Below, one piece after another: positions 17,064 to 25,689 of a stretch of DNA of 64,000 nt (positions are counted from its first letter, which is position 1; every line of letters starts with the position of its first letter). The translations under genes and the position numbers were made by a program. The stretch comes from Nostoc sp. NMS8 (GTDB lineage Bacteria > Cyanobacteriota > Cyanobacteriia > Cyanobacteriales > Nostocaceae), in the NCBI RefSeq assembly GCF_017115045.1, contig NZ_JABXKK010000090.1:62001-126000 (forward strand). Reading direction: 5' to 3'. The notes under the pieces were generated by a model. The model worked only from the letters and a program-made list of their open reading frames with translations, did no database searches and had not been told where the DNA came from.

Positions 17064-18644
17064 ATGTCTAAGGTTCTTGTCTCCGATTCTATTGACCAAG
17101 CTGGAATTGACATTCTTTCGCAAGTTGCAACTGTTGATGTCAAATTAGGTCTAAAACCAGCGGAACTGAGTGAAATTATTGGTGAGTATGACGCGCTGAT
17201 GATTCGCTCTAGTACACGCGTCACTCAAGAAATCATTGATGCCGGCACCCAGTTAAAAATCATCGGTCGTGCTGGCGTGGGGGTGGATAATGTAGATGTT
17301 CCCGCTGCCACACGCCGGGGAATTGTGGTAGTCAATTCTCCAGAGGGAAATACAATTGCCGCTGCCGAACACGCACTAGCAATGATTTTAGCTTTATCTC
17401 GCCACATCCCCGATGCTAACGCTTCGGTGAAACGCGGTGCTTGGGATCGCAATAGCTTTGTCGGTGCAGAAGTCTATAAAAAAACTCTCGGCGTTGTCGG
17501 TTTGGGCAAAATTGGTTCCCATGTTGCGGCTGTAGCTAAGACAATGGGGATGAAACTCCTAGCTTACGACCCTTTTATTTCTACAGAACGAGCCGAACAA
17601 ATTGGCTGTCAGTTGGTGGAGCTAGATTTACTCTTCCAGCAAGCAGACTATATCACCCTCCACATTCCCAAAACCCCAGAAACCACGCACTTAATCAATG
17701 CCACAACCTTGGCAAAAATGAAACCCACAGCCCGGATTATCAACTGCGCTCGTGGTGGGATCATTGATGAAGTAGCTTTAGCAGCAGCTCTGAAAGCTGG
17801 TAAAATCGGTGGTGCAGCCTTGGATGTGTTCGAGTCAGAACCCCTGGGTGAATCTGAGTTGCGATCGCTAGGCAAAGAAGTTATCCTCACCCCCCACTTG
17901 GGAGCCTCTACCGCAGAAGCTCAAGTGAATGTGGCCATTGATGTTGCCGAACAAATTCGTGATGTACTTTTAGGACTACCAGCGCGTTCAGCCGTCAACA
18001 TTCCCGGACTCGGCCCCGATGTGTTGGAAGAACTCAAACCCTACATGCAGCTAGCAGAAACGCTCGGTAATCTAGTAGGACAGCTAGCTGGCGGACGGGT
18101 GGAAGTACTGAATATTCGACTGCAAGGCGAACTTGCAACTAACAAAAGTCAGCCTTTAATCGTCGCTGCTCTGAAAGGACTACTTTACCAAGCTTTGCGA
18201 GAACGAGTAAATTACGTAAATGCCAGCATAGAAGCCAAAGAACGCGGAATTCGGGTAATTGAAACCCGCGATGCTTCCATTCGAGACTATGCCGGCACAC
18301 TGCATCTTGAAGCCACAGGTACTTTAGGTACTCATTCAGTAACAGGCGCTTTGTTGGGTGAGCGAGAAATCCACCTCACTGACGTTGACGGTTTTCCAAT
18401 TAACGTCCCACCCAGCAAATATATGTTGTTTACTTTGCACCGCGATATGCCGGGGATCATCGGCAAACTGGGTTCCCTACTCGGTAGTTTTAATGTGAAT
18501 ATTGCCAGTATGCAGGTAGGTCGTAAAATCGTCCGTGGCGATGCGGTAATGGCTCTGAGTATAGATGACCCTTTACCAGAGGGCATTTTGGATGAAATTA
18601 TCAAAGTCCCTGGTATTCGGGACGCGTATACAGTAACACTATGA
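17064..18644 (+). CDS. serA: D-3-phosphoglycerate dehydrogenase
   Basis: First enzyme of the phosphorylated serine pathway: oxidises 3-phosphoglycerate to 3-phosphohydroxypyruvate with NAD+. It is 526 residues, the long type with substrate, NAD-binding, intervening and ACT domains. Visible: GRAGVGVDNVD, the nucleotide-binding VVGLGKIG (about 144-151), the catalytic NCARGGIIDE segment, TPHLGAST with the catalytic His, and a C-terminal ACT domain (HRDMPGIIGKLG onwards) used for serine feedback. Housekeeping gene; same direction as prmA downstream, but the 190-base gap with repeats argues against tight coupling. Confidence 0.95.
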   Translation: MSKVLVSDSIDQAGIDILSQVATVDVKLGLKPAELSEIIGEYDALMIRSSTRVTQEIIDAGTQLKIIGRAGVGVDNVDVPAATRRGIVVVNSPEGNTIAAAEHALAMILALSRHIPDANASVKRGAWDRNSFVGAEVYKKTLGVVGLGKIGSHVAAVAKTMGMKLLAYDPFISTERAEQIGCQLVELDLLFQQADYITLHIPKTPETTHLINATTLAKMKPTARIINCARGGIIDEVALAAALKAGKIGGAALDVFESEPLGESELRSLGKEVILTPHLGASTAEAQVNVAIDVAEQIRDVLLGLPARSAVNIPGLGPDVLEELKPYMQLAETLGNLVGQLAGGRVEVLNIRLQGELATNKSQPLIVAALKGLLYQALRERVNYVNASIEAKERGIRVIETRDASIRDYAGTLHLEATGTLGTHSVTGALLGEREIHLTDVDGFPINVPPSKYMLFTLHRDMPGIIGKLGSLLGSFNVNIASMQVGRKIVRGDAVMALSIDDPLPEGILDEIIKVPGIRDAYTVTL

Positions 18645-18836
18645 GTGCTGAGTGCTGAGTAACGAGTGCTAAGTGAAGAAAAGTTAGGAGTGAGTAGTGA
18701 AGAGTTAAAAGTTAAAAGCTCCTAACTGATAACTCATAACTCATAACTGATAACTCATAACTCATAACTCTCTTAAACTCAGCACTCAGCACTCAGCACG
18801 GGCTGAACGCCCCGCTAGCGCTAACAGCACTCAAAA
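18645..18836. repeat. Repeat-filled gap between serA and prmA
   Basis: Composed of GTGCTGAGT-type units, then AACTCATAACTGATAACTCA-type repeats, then CAGCACTCAGCAC, the inverted form of the first unit, so the whole block can fold back on itself. Typical Nostoc STRR material. Confidence 0.75.
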
Positions 18837-19757
18837 ATGGCAAACACCTGGTGGGAACTACAGATTTTATGTGAGCCAGACCTAGAAGATTCGATCTTTT
18901 GGCGACTGGAAGATTTTGGCTGTCGTGGTACAGCTAGCGAAAACAAAGGAAACTCATCTTTAGTCAGGGCTTATCTGCCGACAATTCAAACAGAGCTACT
19001 AGATTTGGCAGCACTATCGCTGTGGCTGCGTCAAGATGCCCTCTGTGTAGGAGTTTTATCTCCCTCACTACAATGGCAGTTGATTGATGAGGAAGATTGG
19101 GCGACTAGCTGGAAACAATATTGGCATCCGCAAGAAATAGGCGATCGCTTCCTAATTAACCCAGCTTGGCTACCACTACCAGAAACAACAGAACGGTTAG
19201 TGATTCGTCTTGACCCTGGTGTAGCATTTGGTACGGGCAACCATGCTACGACTCAGCTATGTTTGGAATCTCTGGAAATGCGGCTAAGTGGGGTCTCTCA
19301 GTCTTTTGTGGGTAGTAGTGGCAAACATGAACATCTGGTAATTGCGGATATTGGCTGTGGTTCTGGTATCCTTTCTATTGGAGCGCTGCTATTGGGTGCA
19401 GAGAAAGTCTATGCAGTAGATAATGACCCTTTGGCGGTGCAATCAACCTTTAGTAATGGTGCCCTGAATGACATTAGCCCAGAACGTTTACTACCAGCAT
19501 TAGGAAGTGTAGACGTTTTGACAAAATTAATTGCAAGTCCGGTGGATGGTATCGTCTGCAATATTTTGGCTCATGTAATTATTGAATTGATACCAGAAAT
19601 GAATGCGATCGCTAAACCTGAAACTTGGGCCATCTTCAGTGGAATTTTGCTGGAACAATCTAAAGCTGTTGCTGACGCCTTAGAACAAAATGGTTGGGTT
19701 GTCGCTACCCTGTGGAAACGAAAAGAATGGTGTTGCTTAAATGTACGGCGTTCTTAA
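18837..19757 (+). CDS. prmA: Ribosomal protein L11 methyltransferase
   Basis: 306 residues. PrmA trimethylates ribosomal protein L11 with SAM. N-terminal recognition domain begins MANTWWELQILCEPDLED; the linker carries EEDWATSWKQYWHPQEIGDR; the catalytic domain has DPGVAFGTGNHATTQLCLE and SAM motif DIGCGSGILSIGALLLGA, then the catalytic-loop CNILAHVI (NxxxxP-type NILA in PrmA). Length fits the family. It follows serA, an arrangement seen in other cyanobacteria. Confidence 0.93.
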   Translation: MANTWWELQILCEPDLEDSIFWRLEDFGCRGTASENKGNSSLVRAYLPTIQTELLDLAALSLWLRQDALCVGVLSPSLQWQLIDEEDWATSWKQYWHPQEIGDRFLINPAWLPLPETTERLVIRLDPGVAFGTGNHATTQLCLESLEMRLSGVSQSFVGSSGKHEHLVIADIGCGSGILSIGALLLGAEKVYAVDNDPLAVQSTFSNGALNDISPERLLPALGSVDVLTKLIASPVDGIVCNILAHVIIELIPEMNAIAKPETWAIFSGILLEQSKAVADALEQNGWVVATLWKRKEWCCLNVRRS

Positions 19758-19800
19758 GCCAGTTGAAATTATCGCAATCCTAAATCGTTTGTAAACAATC

Positions 19801-19835
19801 AGATCCCCTACTTCTTAAATAAGTCGGGGATCTTT
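19801..19835 (+). terminator. Terminator-like hairpin after prmA
   Basis: AGATCCCCTACTT pairs with AAGTCGGGGATCT (one mismatch), followed by a short T-run, 44 bases after the prmA stop. Confidence 0.6.
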
Positions 19836-19887
19836 AAGTAAGTGACATAATATATAGATTACCCACTATTGACTTTTGAAACTAGCG

Positions 19888-21168
19888 ATGAAAGAACGGC
19901 TACAAATCCACAAAAAAGCTGACTCATCCGCTTATTCGTCAGAGCAAAGTCAGTTGCAAGCGCATCTATTAACTACCCTCTCTCAACTCCGCTCCAACCA
20001 GCCTATAGTACAGGCTAAAGTAGAAAATCAGAAATTTCAACAGTATCAATTTGAGGTAACAAAACTCCAAATACAAGCCAAGCACGGCACGATCACAGCA
20101 GAGGGACAAGAGCGACTCACTGTATTGCAAACAAAGATGAATGAATCGTTGCAGCAAGGAAAAGAACACTCTTCCCAATTTGGCCATCACCTGAGCAAAA
20201 TGGCGATCAAACGTGCTGATATTGTGTCAATGGGACAAATACAGCCAAAAGTCACTATTGGTCAATCAGGAGATCAATATGAGCAAGAGGCGGATAGCGT
20301 CGCTACTTCTGTAGTTAACCAAATTAATCGAGTTGTTTCAGAAAACCAGGATGCACAGCAGACAACCCTACCAGGTATTAAGAACGAACAAGCAAAGTCT
20401 GAAGAAATATTAGCAGCAAATAACTCAGCAGATAAAAAACAAAAATTTTTACAAGAATACTCGCTAGCCAAAACATTAGTAAATGGCATAGATGACACAT
20501 TACCAGAAGATAAAATCCTGGAACAGCTTTTCAAAAATTTTGGAAATATTCAATTTCAATACACAATGGTGAGTAAGAGTCAAGAGACTCTATTAAAAGG
20601 CTCTCCAGAAGGAGATTGTCAGACATTAGCTCGTGCTTTTAAAAAAGTTGCAGAAGAATATTTTGGTATTGAAAAAATAACAGTTGAAAGTATTGCCAAG
20701 CCTTTTTTGAGTGAAGCTGGAGCTACGCCACACCAAGGGAAAAAGCCTAATTGTGATGATGGTAAACGATGGTTTTTTCAAAACCATTATTGGGCTAGCT
20801 GGAATGGCAAAATTTATGATGTTTTATTCCTCAGCAATAAACGAACTGAAGCCGATATGGCAAAACAGGTGCAACCACTCAAATCGATGTTGATGCCTGA
20901 AGAAGAGTACTATGAAACAGAAAAAGGAAAGATTGTATATCCAATTGTCAATAAATACTCAACTGTAGAGGTTGCGATATTTGAGAAAGTGAAAAATTTT
21001 GTTAATAATCTTGGTCGGTTTCTCTCCAGCAGCATGAGTGCGATCGTCAATAAAATTCGGTCTTTATTTGCCCAAAGCGGAAACAACACCAGTGGTTTTG
21101 ATTCTCTAATGAGAGAACTTGAACACGATAAAAATAATGCTGCAATTTCAAACAACCAAACTCAATAA
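19888..21168 (+). CDS. Putative eCIS payload with a transglutaminase/papain-like Cys-His-Asp domain
   Basis: 426 residues from ATG 19888. The first part is charged and helical. Residues about 117-145 read PKVTIGQSGDQYEQEADSVA, the leader motif of eCIS-associated DUF4157 proteins (compare LSISQPGDIYEQEADSVA at 35991-36044), but the HExxH domain is absent. The later half has GDCQTLARAF with Cys244, FQNHYWASWNG with His300 and KIYDVLF with Asp311: the order and spacing of a transglutaminase-like cysteine protease or acyltransferase. An amphipathic segment near 375-405 follows. It lies 3.4 kb downstream of the end of the eCIS operon, on the opposite strand. Function as an injected toxin is inference. 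Confidence 0.65.
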   Translation: MKERLQIHKKADSSAYSSEQSQLQAHLLTTLSQLRSNQPIVQAKVENQKFQQYQFEVTKLQIQAKHGTITAEGQERLTVLQTKMNESLQQGKEHSSQFGHHLSKMAIKRADIVSMGQIQPKVTIGQSGDQYEQEADSVATSVVNQINRVVSENQDAQQTTLPGIKNEQAKSEEILAANNSADKKQKFLQEYSLAKTLVNGIDDTLPEDKILEQLFKNFGNIQFQYTMVSKSQETLLKGSPEGDCQTLARAFKKVAEEYFGIEKITVESIAKPFLSEAGATPHQGKKPNCDDGKRWFFQNHYWASWNGKIYDVLFLSNKRTEADMAKQVQPLKSMLMPEEEYYETEKGKIVYPIVNKYSTVEVAIFEKVKNFVNNLGRFLSSSMSAIVNKIRSLFAQSGNNTSGFDSLMRELEHDKNNAAISNNQTQ

Positions 21169-21224
21169 TTCCAACTTTTTGAAAATCCTTAATCGGTGTA
21201 ATGAAGATTCTATAATCACGCAAA

Positions 21225-21285
21225 ACCGTCCCTCTCCGAGTCGGAGAAGGACAGACTTGAACTTTAGTTCAAGGCAGGGAGAGGT
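21225..21285. repeat. Palindromic repeat cluster downstream of the payload gene
   Basis: TCTCCGAGTCGGAGA (palindromic) and TTGAACTTTAGTTCAA (palindromic) lie back to back, bounded by CCCTCTCC and GGGAGAGG, a multicopy type of cyanobacterial spacer repeat. It may serve as a bidirectional terminator between two convergent genes. Confidence 0.6.
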
Positions 21286-21415
21286 TTATCGAATTTATGT
21301 TAATTCTTCTCCCTAAAGCCGTTAATTTCTCTTGCCATCTCAAAATAAGGGAAGGTACAGTCATCACTCTAACAAGCTCTTATAGCATCATTGAATGATT
21401 CTATAATTGCTGAAG

Positions 21416-22762
21416 TTACAGAGGTGTCACAGAAGGCCTTTGTACGCTATTCTTAACAGTTTTTCCTTCTACAAAACCATCTCGACCTGTAATCAATCTA
21501 GAGCGACGATTACGAGTGATATAATTCCATGCCCACTGAATTGCTACTACTACTTTAGTGTCAAACTCGATTAAGAAGTAGATGTGAATTACTAGCCAAA
21601 AGAGCCAAGCAATGAAACCTTTGAGTTTGACTAAGCCTAAATCTACAACAGCTAAATTTTGCCCAATCATCGCCAAAGTACCTACGTCATTGTAACGAAA
21701 TTGTGGCAAAGTCTCACCTTGTAGCCTGCGTTTAATGAGTTTAGCTACATACTCTCCTTGTTGTTTGGCTACGGGTGCAACACCAGGTAAGGGTTTACCA
21801 TTTTGATGAGAAAAGTTGCCTAAATCTCCCACTACAAAAATGTTGTTATAACCCTTGATAGACAAGTCTGGTTCTACAATCACACGTCCAGAGCGATCGC
21901 ACTCTACACCTGTACTATTTGCTAGGGCTTTCCCCATAGGCGAACCTTGAACACCTGCTGCCCACAAGATAGTTTTTGAGGTAATTTCTGTCAATTCATC
22001 GCCTTGCTTGAAAGTAACGATGTTACCTTCAATATTTGTCACTCTAGTGTTAGTGTAGACAGCCACACCCAACTTTTGCAAAGATTCTGCTGCTACTTTC
22101 GATAATTCTGGTGAAATGTGTGGGAGGATGCGATCGCCACCTTGCAATAGTACAATTCTCGCTTCTGAAGTGTTGATGCTGCGGAAATCTTCTGTGAGAG
22201 TTTGGTATGCTAATTCTGCGATCGCCCCGGATAATTCTACACCGGTGGGCCCACCCCCGACAATCACAAAAGTCAACAAAGCACGGCGTTTTTCTGGATC
22301 GGTTTCTTTTTCTGCTGCTTCAAATGCCGAAAATATCTGGCGACGCATTTCTATGGCATCTTCAACAGTTTTCAAGCCAGGAGCAAATTCTTTCCAGTTA
22401 TCCTTACCAAAATAGGAATGGTTAACACCTGTGGCGACAATCAATGTGTCATAGGGTACTACTTCATCACCTAGAATAACTTGTTGCGCTTTTGGATCGA
22501 TATCATTTACCTCTCCCAACAGCACTTTTGTATTCTTGCTTTTGCTGAATACAGATCGCAATGGTGCAGAAATATCAGCAGGTGATAGCGTACCTGTGGC
22601 AACTTGATATAAAAGCGGCTGAAATAGGTGAAAATTACGTTTATCAATGAGAGTAACATTTACATTTGCTTTCTTCAAAGCTTTTGCTGTATACAGTCCA
22701 CCAAAGCCGCCACCTACGATAACAACCTGATGTGGTGCATTTTTCTCAAGTGAGATAACCAT
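21416..22762 (-). CDS. Type II NADH dehydrogenase (NDH-2)
   Basis: 448 residues. Single-subunit, non-pumping NAD(P)H:quinone oxidoreductase. N-terminal FAD-binding VIVGGGFGGLYTAKAL; NDH-2 signature FHLFQPLLYQVATG; second Rossmann motif VIVGGGPTGVELSGAI; FAD-contacting FVVGDLG; and a hydrophobic C-terminal helix (LKGFIAWLFWLVIHIYFLIE) for membrane association. Cyanobacteria have two or three ndb paralogues thought to regulate plastoquinone redox state; which one this is cannot be told here. Single-gene unit with a long repeat-rich upstream spacer. Confidence 0.9.
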   Translation of the reverse strand: MVISLEKNAPHQVVIVGGGFGGLYTAKALKKANVNVTLIDKRNFHLFQPLLYQVATGTLSPADISAPLRSVFSKSKNTKVLLGEVNDIDPKAQQVILGDEVVPYDTLIVATGVNHSYFGKDNWKEFAPGLKTVEDAIEMRRQIFSAFEAAEKETDPEKRRALLTFVIVGGGPTGVELSGAIAELAYQTLTEDFRSINTSEARIVLLQGGDRILPHISPELSKVAAESLQKLGVAVYTNTRVTNIEGNIVTFKQGDELTEITSKTILWAAGVQGSPMGKALANSTGVECDRSGRVIVEPDLSIKGYNNIFVVGDLGNFSHQNGKPLPGVAPVAKQQGEYVAKLIKRRLQGETLPQFRYNDVGTLAMIGQNLAVVDLGLVKLKGFIAWLFWLVIHIYFLIEFDTKVVVAIQWAWNYITRNRRSRLITGRDGFVEGKTVKNSVQRPSVTPL

Positions 22763-23294
22763 AATAAATATTTCCTTGTGTTAAGAACTTGTAACTATTC
22801 TTAACAAAGATGTAACAGCTTTATGATGCAGGTTGCTGTTTATTTAGAACAATTGAAAAAATAGTGAAAGTAGCTAAAGTTATTTATTACCCCTTAGTTT
22901 GGGGTTTTCCTCAGCACGAATTTGGCATATCTGTTGGCTGCCATGCCCGCCCGGAAATAAATTTTCGGGCTAATAGCTTAAGTCTACTGAAGTAGACTGG
23001 AGATTTTTGGCGATATTTAGTCATCTTCAGATGACTTTAGCTATGAGACGGGAATTGAAATTCCCGGCGGACGAGGGTTTCACGTTAAGTTGACACCAAT
23101 GGCGACACGATAGCCCAGTCCATAGGGCGGGCAAGATGCCCACCCCACAACTTTGGATAATTTATTTCTTGGAGTTCCCTTAAGGCTTTGAAACCCACGG
23201 AGGTGGGTTTTGTTTGTATAGACGCGGTTTCTAACCGCCGTTTCCCGTTAAGTTGACACCAATCCCTTTTCTGCCCCCTGCCTCTTTTTGACTT
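22763..23294. repeat. Spacer made of palindromes and an 18-bp direct repeat
   Basis: Contains palindromes AGTCTACTGAAGTAGACT (22981-22998) and AGTCATCTTCAGATGACT (23019-23036), the inverted GGGAATT/AATTCCC (23050-23065), and two copies of CGTTAAGTTGACACCAAT (23083-23100 and 23246-23263) that bracket a 145-base segment. No coding potential seen. Confidence 0.7.
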
Positions 23295-24494
23295 TCACCA
23301 CTGCCCGGAATTATCTTCCTGCTGCAAACCAATTAACTGTCGCCGTTTCCAAGCATAGTGAAGAATATTAATCCCTAATTCCTGAGCTGTACGAATGGTC
23401 AATCTGGGTAAACTCAAATCTCTATCTAGTCCCCAAGCAGTTGCCAAATCTCCAACAGCTAAAATAATTCCTCCACCAATTAATAGTTTAATCTGCTGTT
23501 GATTAACCATTGGCAAGGCAGCAAATAAGAAAGGCTTTGTCCTTAAAGGATGACTCCGTTGCAATTCTTCTAAAGGTCTTAAAGGACTTTCTAATTGTTG
23601 TGCCAAAGCTTGAGTACTCTCAATTAGAGGATTAGCATTTATTGGTGCATCAACTAGAAGCACACCACCTAAATTTAAATAATTTCTGAGGGATTCAAAT
23701 TCGAGGCTATTTAAAGAAATTGCTTGTCCACCTGTAAGATAAAGAATGTCATAGTCTTGGATATTTTCTGCTAAAGAAACCTGACCGGGTTCATCAGCCC
23801 CTCGCAAGCTTGGGTATAGGGGTTCTACTGCTTGTAACAAATACGAAAGGCTGAAAAAATTACGCGCACATTCGGGATCGCTATGATTCGCCTGTGCCAT
23901 ACAGACAAGTGCTTGGGGACGCATTTGTGCTTGACGGCGATAACGCAAATCAATATTGTTATATCCAGGAAAGAAAGCATCCGCAGGTTGGATAATTTCA
24001 GTATGTCCTGGTTGCAGAAGTATCCGACATATTTCTATTTCTGAACTGGCTGGTGTAGAGTTTCTTTGGTCAATTCGATAAGTTTCTTGAACAATATCTC
24101 TTTGCTGCCCGCGTCGCAATTCATCAGGATCTACATAGCTAACTACTAAGTAGATCATGAGTGGTTCAGAACTTACTACTTCTATATCAATAGGAAAATC
24201 ATAAGAAGTCGGTACAACAATTAGATTGCCGGCTAAATCAATTGCAATGCCAGGTTGAATTTGTACCCAACGTCCATCTCGATATCTAGCTTCAACTTGG
24301 CTTGGGGCACTTATATCTCGAACGCCTAAACCGCAGACGATTCCTGGTTGGTTTAAACTTTGATATTGGGCGTTTTGCCGATTCCGGTGATATTCATGGG
24401 CTGTGCGCCAACGTTCCGCATTGATTAGTAAGCCGTCTGCGGCTTGCAGGCGCTCAAAAGATTTTATTGGTGGTGGTGGGAAAGGGTGGGACAT
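23295..24494 (-). CDS. eCIS-linked protein with a C-terminal DUF4159 domain
   Basis: 399 residues. The N-terminal 190 residues (IKSFERLQAADGLLINAERW, then VCGLGVRD and IAIDLAGNLIVVP) resemble a conserved module of contractile-system loci. The C-terminal half is a DUF4159 domain with the glutamine-amidotransferase-like fold: LYPSLRGADE, DILYLTGGQAI, LNLGGVLLVDAP. It is the last gene of the minus-strand eCIS operon. DUF4159 genes are known neighbours of baseplate genes in eCIS and phage-tail-like loci, but its contribution to the particle is not known. Confidence 0.65.
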   Translation of the reverse strand: MSHPFPPPPIKSFERLQAADGLLINAERWRTAHEYHRNRQNAQYQSLNQPGIVCGLGVRDISAPSQVEARYRDGRWVQIQPGIAIDLAGNLIVVPTSYDFPIDIEVVSSEPLMIYLVVSYVDPDELRRGQQRDIVQETYRIDQRNSTPASSEIEICRILLQPGHTEIIQPADAFFPGYNNIDLRYRRQAQMRPQALVCMAQANHSDPECARNFFSLSYLLQAVEPLYPSLRGADEPGQVSLAENIQDYDILYLTGGQAISLNSLEFESLRNYLNLGGVLLVDAPINANPLIESTQALAQQLESPLRPLEELQRSHPLRTKPFLFAALPMVNQQQIKLLIGGGIILAVGDLATAWGLDRDLSLPRLTIRTAQELGINILHYAWKRRQLIGLQQEDNSGQW

Positions 24495-24575
24495 AAGTAA
24501 TTCAAAATTTAAAATTCAAAATTCAAAATTTAAGAAAAGCTCACGCAGACTCGTAGAGAGAAGGAGTTAAATATT

Positions 24576-25610
24576 TTATTGGTTAGAAGGATTTTCAATA
24601 GATAATTCATAAGTGCAAAAAGCTGGTTTTTCTTGTTCTATGATTCTTTGGATAAGTTCTTCGTTGATGATGCCACTAGAAATATTTGAACGCAAGCGTA
24701 CTATGAAATGATATGGTTGCCCACCTGCTAAAACGGCATTTCCTAGTTGTGCGTCTCCGATAATGAAACTTGGGCCAAAAGGTTCTGTAATACTAATATG
24801 TTTATCAGCTTCATTAGTTAAATTTTCGTCTAGTGGTAAACCGGTATAAAGATGCAAGTAAAGACGCAATCCTTTACGAGTTCCTCGCCAGCGATAAAGT
24901 TCTACAGCTCGGCGAATTAAACGCCGCTGTTGCTGGAGATCCCAAACAGAATCTACTTGCCAAGCAACCCAATGAGCCATAAAGGGTAGTAGTGCTTGCG
25001 GTGCTGTCAAGGGATCGAGGTTTGCCCACATGACGTTATAACTATTAACTATTGGTTGAAAAGCTTGCTCAAATATCTTCATGAAGCGACCAATAAAGTC
25101 CACTTCTCGATACAAAATTGGCAAGAATTCCATATAGGCAGTATAGGGGCGGATGTATAAATCGAAATACTCGCTTCTCTCGATTTGTTCGTTGTCCGTA
25201 CCTGGGTCTATATGTAGGGTAATTAGGCTGCGAAAATTGAGCGTTAGTTTATCTTTTTTACCAGGTGAAATTGCTTCTTGGTCTTCAAAAAAGGTGTCGG
25301 GAATTGAGAAGTAGAGAACAGCATCCATGTGTCCACGAGGCGGTATTTCACTGCCTTCTGTGCCAATTTGACACCACTGGGATGGGAAGTTACCCTCAAT
25401 GCTTAAACTCACCCGCAAAGGACGTTGTTCTAAGTTTTGTACTTGGACAATCATCTCGCTGGGATGCCCAGGATGCAAGAGTAAACTACGTCCAGCGACA
25501 TCGATATTTTCCGCATTTGCAAATGCTAAACCTGCCACAGGTAAAGCTTCGGGGATTTGCATCGGCGTTAATTGAATGCTTACAGCTGGACTAGAGCGAC
25601 TTTGAACCAT
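24576..25610 (-). CDS. eCIS baseplate wedge protein, phage tail protein I family (Afp12/gp7-like)
   Basis: 344 residues. The core motif of tail protein I is clear: FLPILYREVDFIGRFMKIFE (about 163-182), LLPFMAHWVAWQVD and RRLIRRAVELYRWRGTRKGL with LYTG. Residues 1-150 form an extra beta-domain (LLHPGHPSEMIVQVQNLEQR), as in eCIS versions with a carbohydrate-binding-like insertion. With the J protein it would make the baseplate wedges that hold the spike. The position directly after the J gene is the standard eCIS order. Confidence 0.82.
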   Translation of the reverse strand: MVQSRSSPAVSIQLTPMQIPEALPVAGLAFANAENIDVAGRSLLLHPGHPSEMIVQVQNLEQRPLRVSLSIEGNFPSQWCQIGTEGSEIPPRGHMDAVLYFSIPDTFFEDQEAISPGKKDKLTLNFRSLITLHIDPGTDNEQIERSEYFDLYIRPYTAYMEFLPILYREVDFIGRFMKIFEQAFQPIVNSYNVMWANLDPLTAPQALLPFMAHWVAWQVDSVWDLQQQRRLIRRAVELYRWRGTRKGLRLYLHLYTGLPLDENLTNEADKHISITEPFGPSFIIGDAQLGNAVLAGGQPYHFIVRLRSNISSGIINEELIQRIIEQEKPAFCTYELSIENPSNQ

Positions 25611-25689
25611 AGGATTGGGGATTGGGGACTAGGGATTGGGGACTGGGAGGAGAATAACTACTGACAAATGACCAGTGACAAATTACGAA

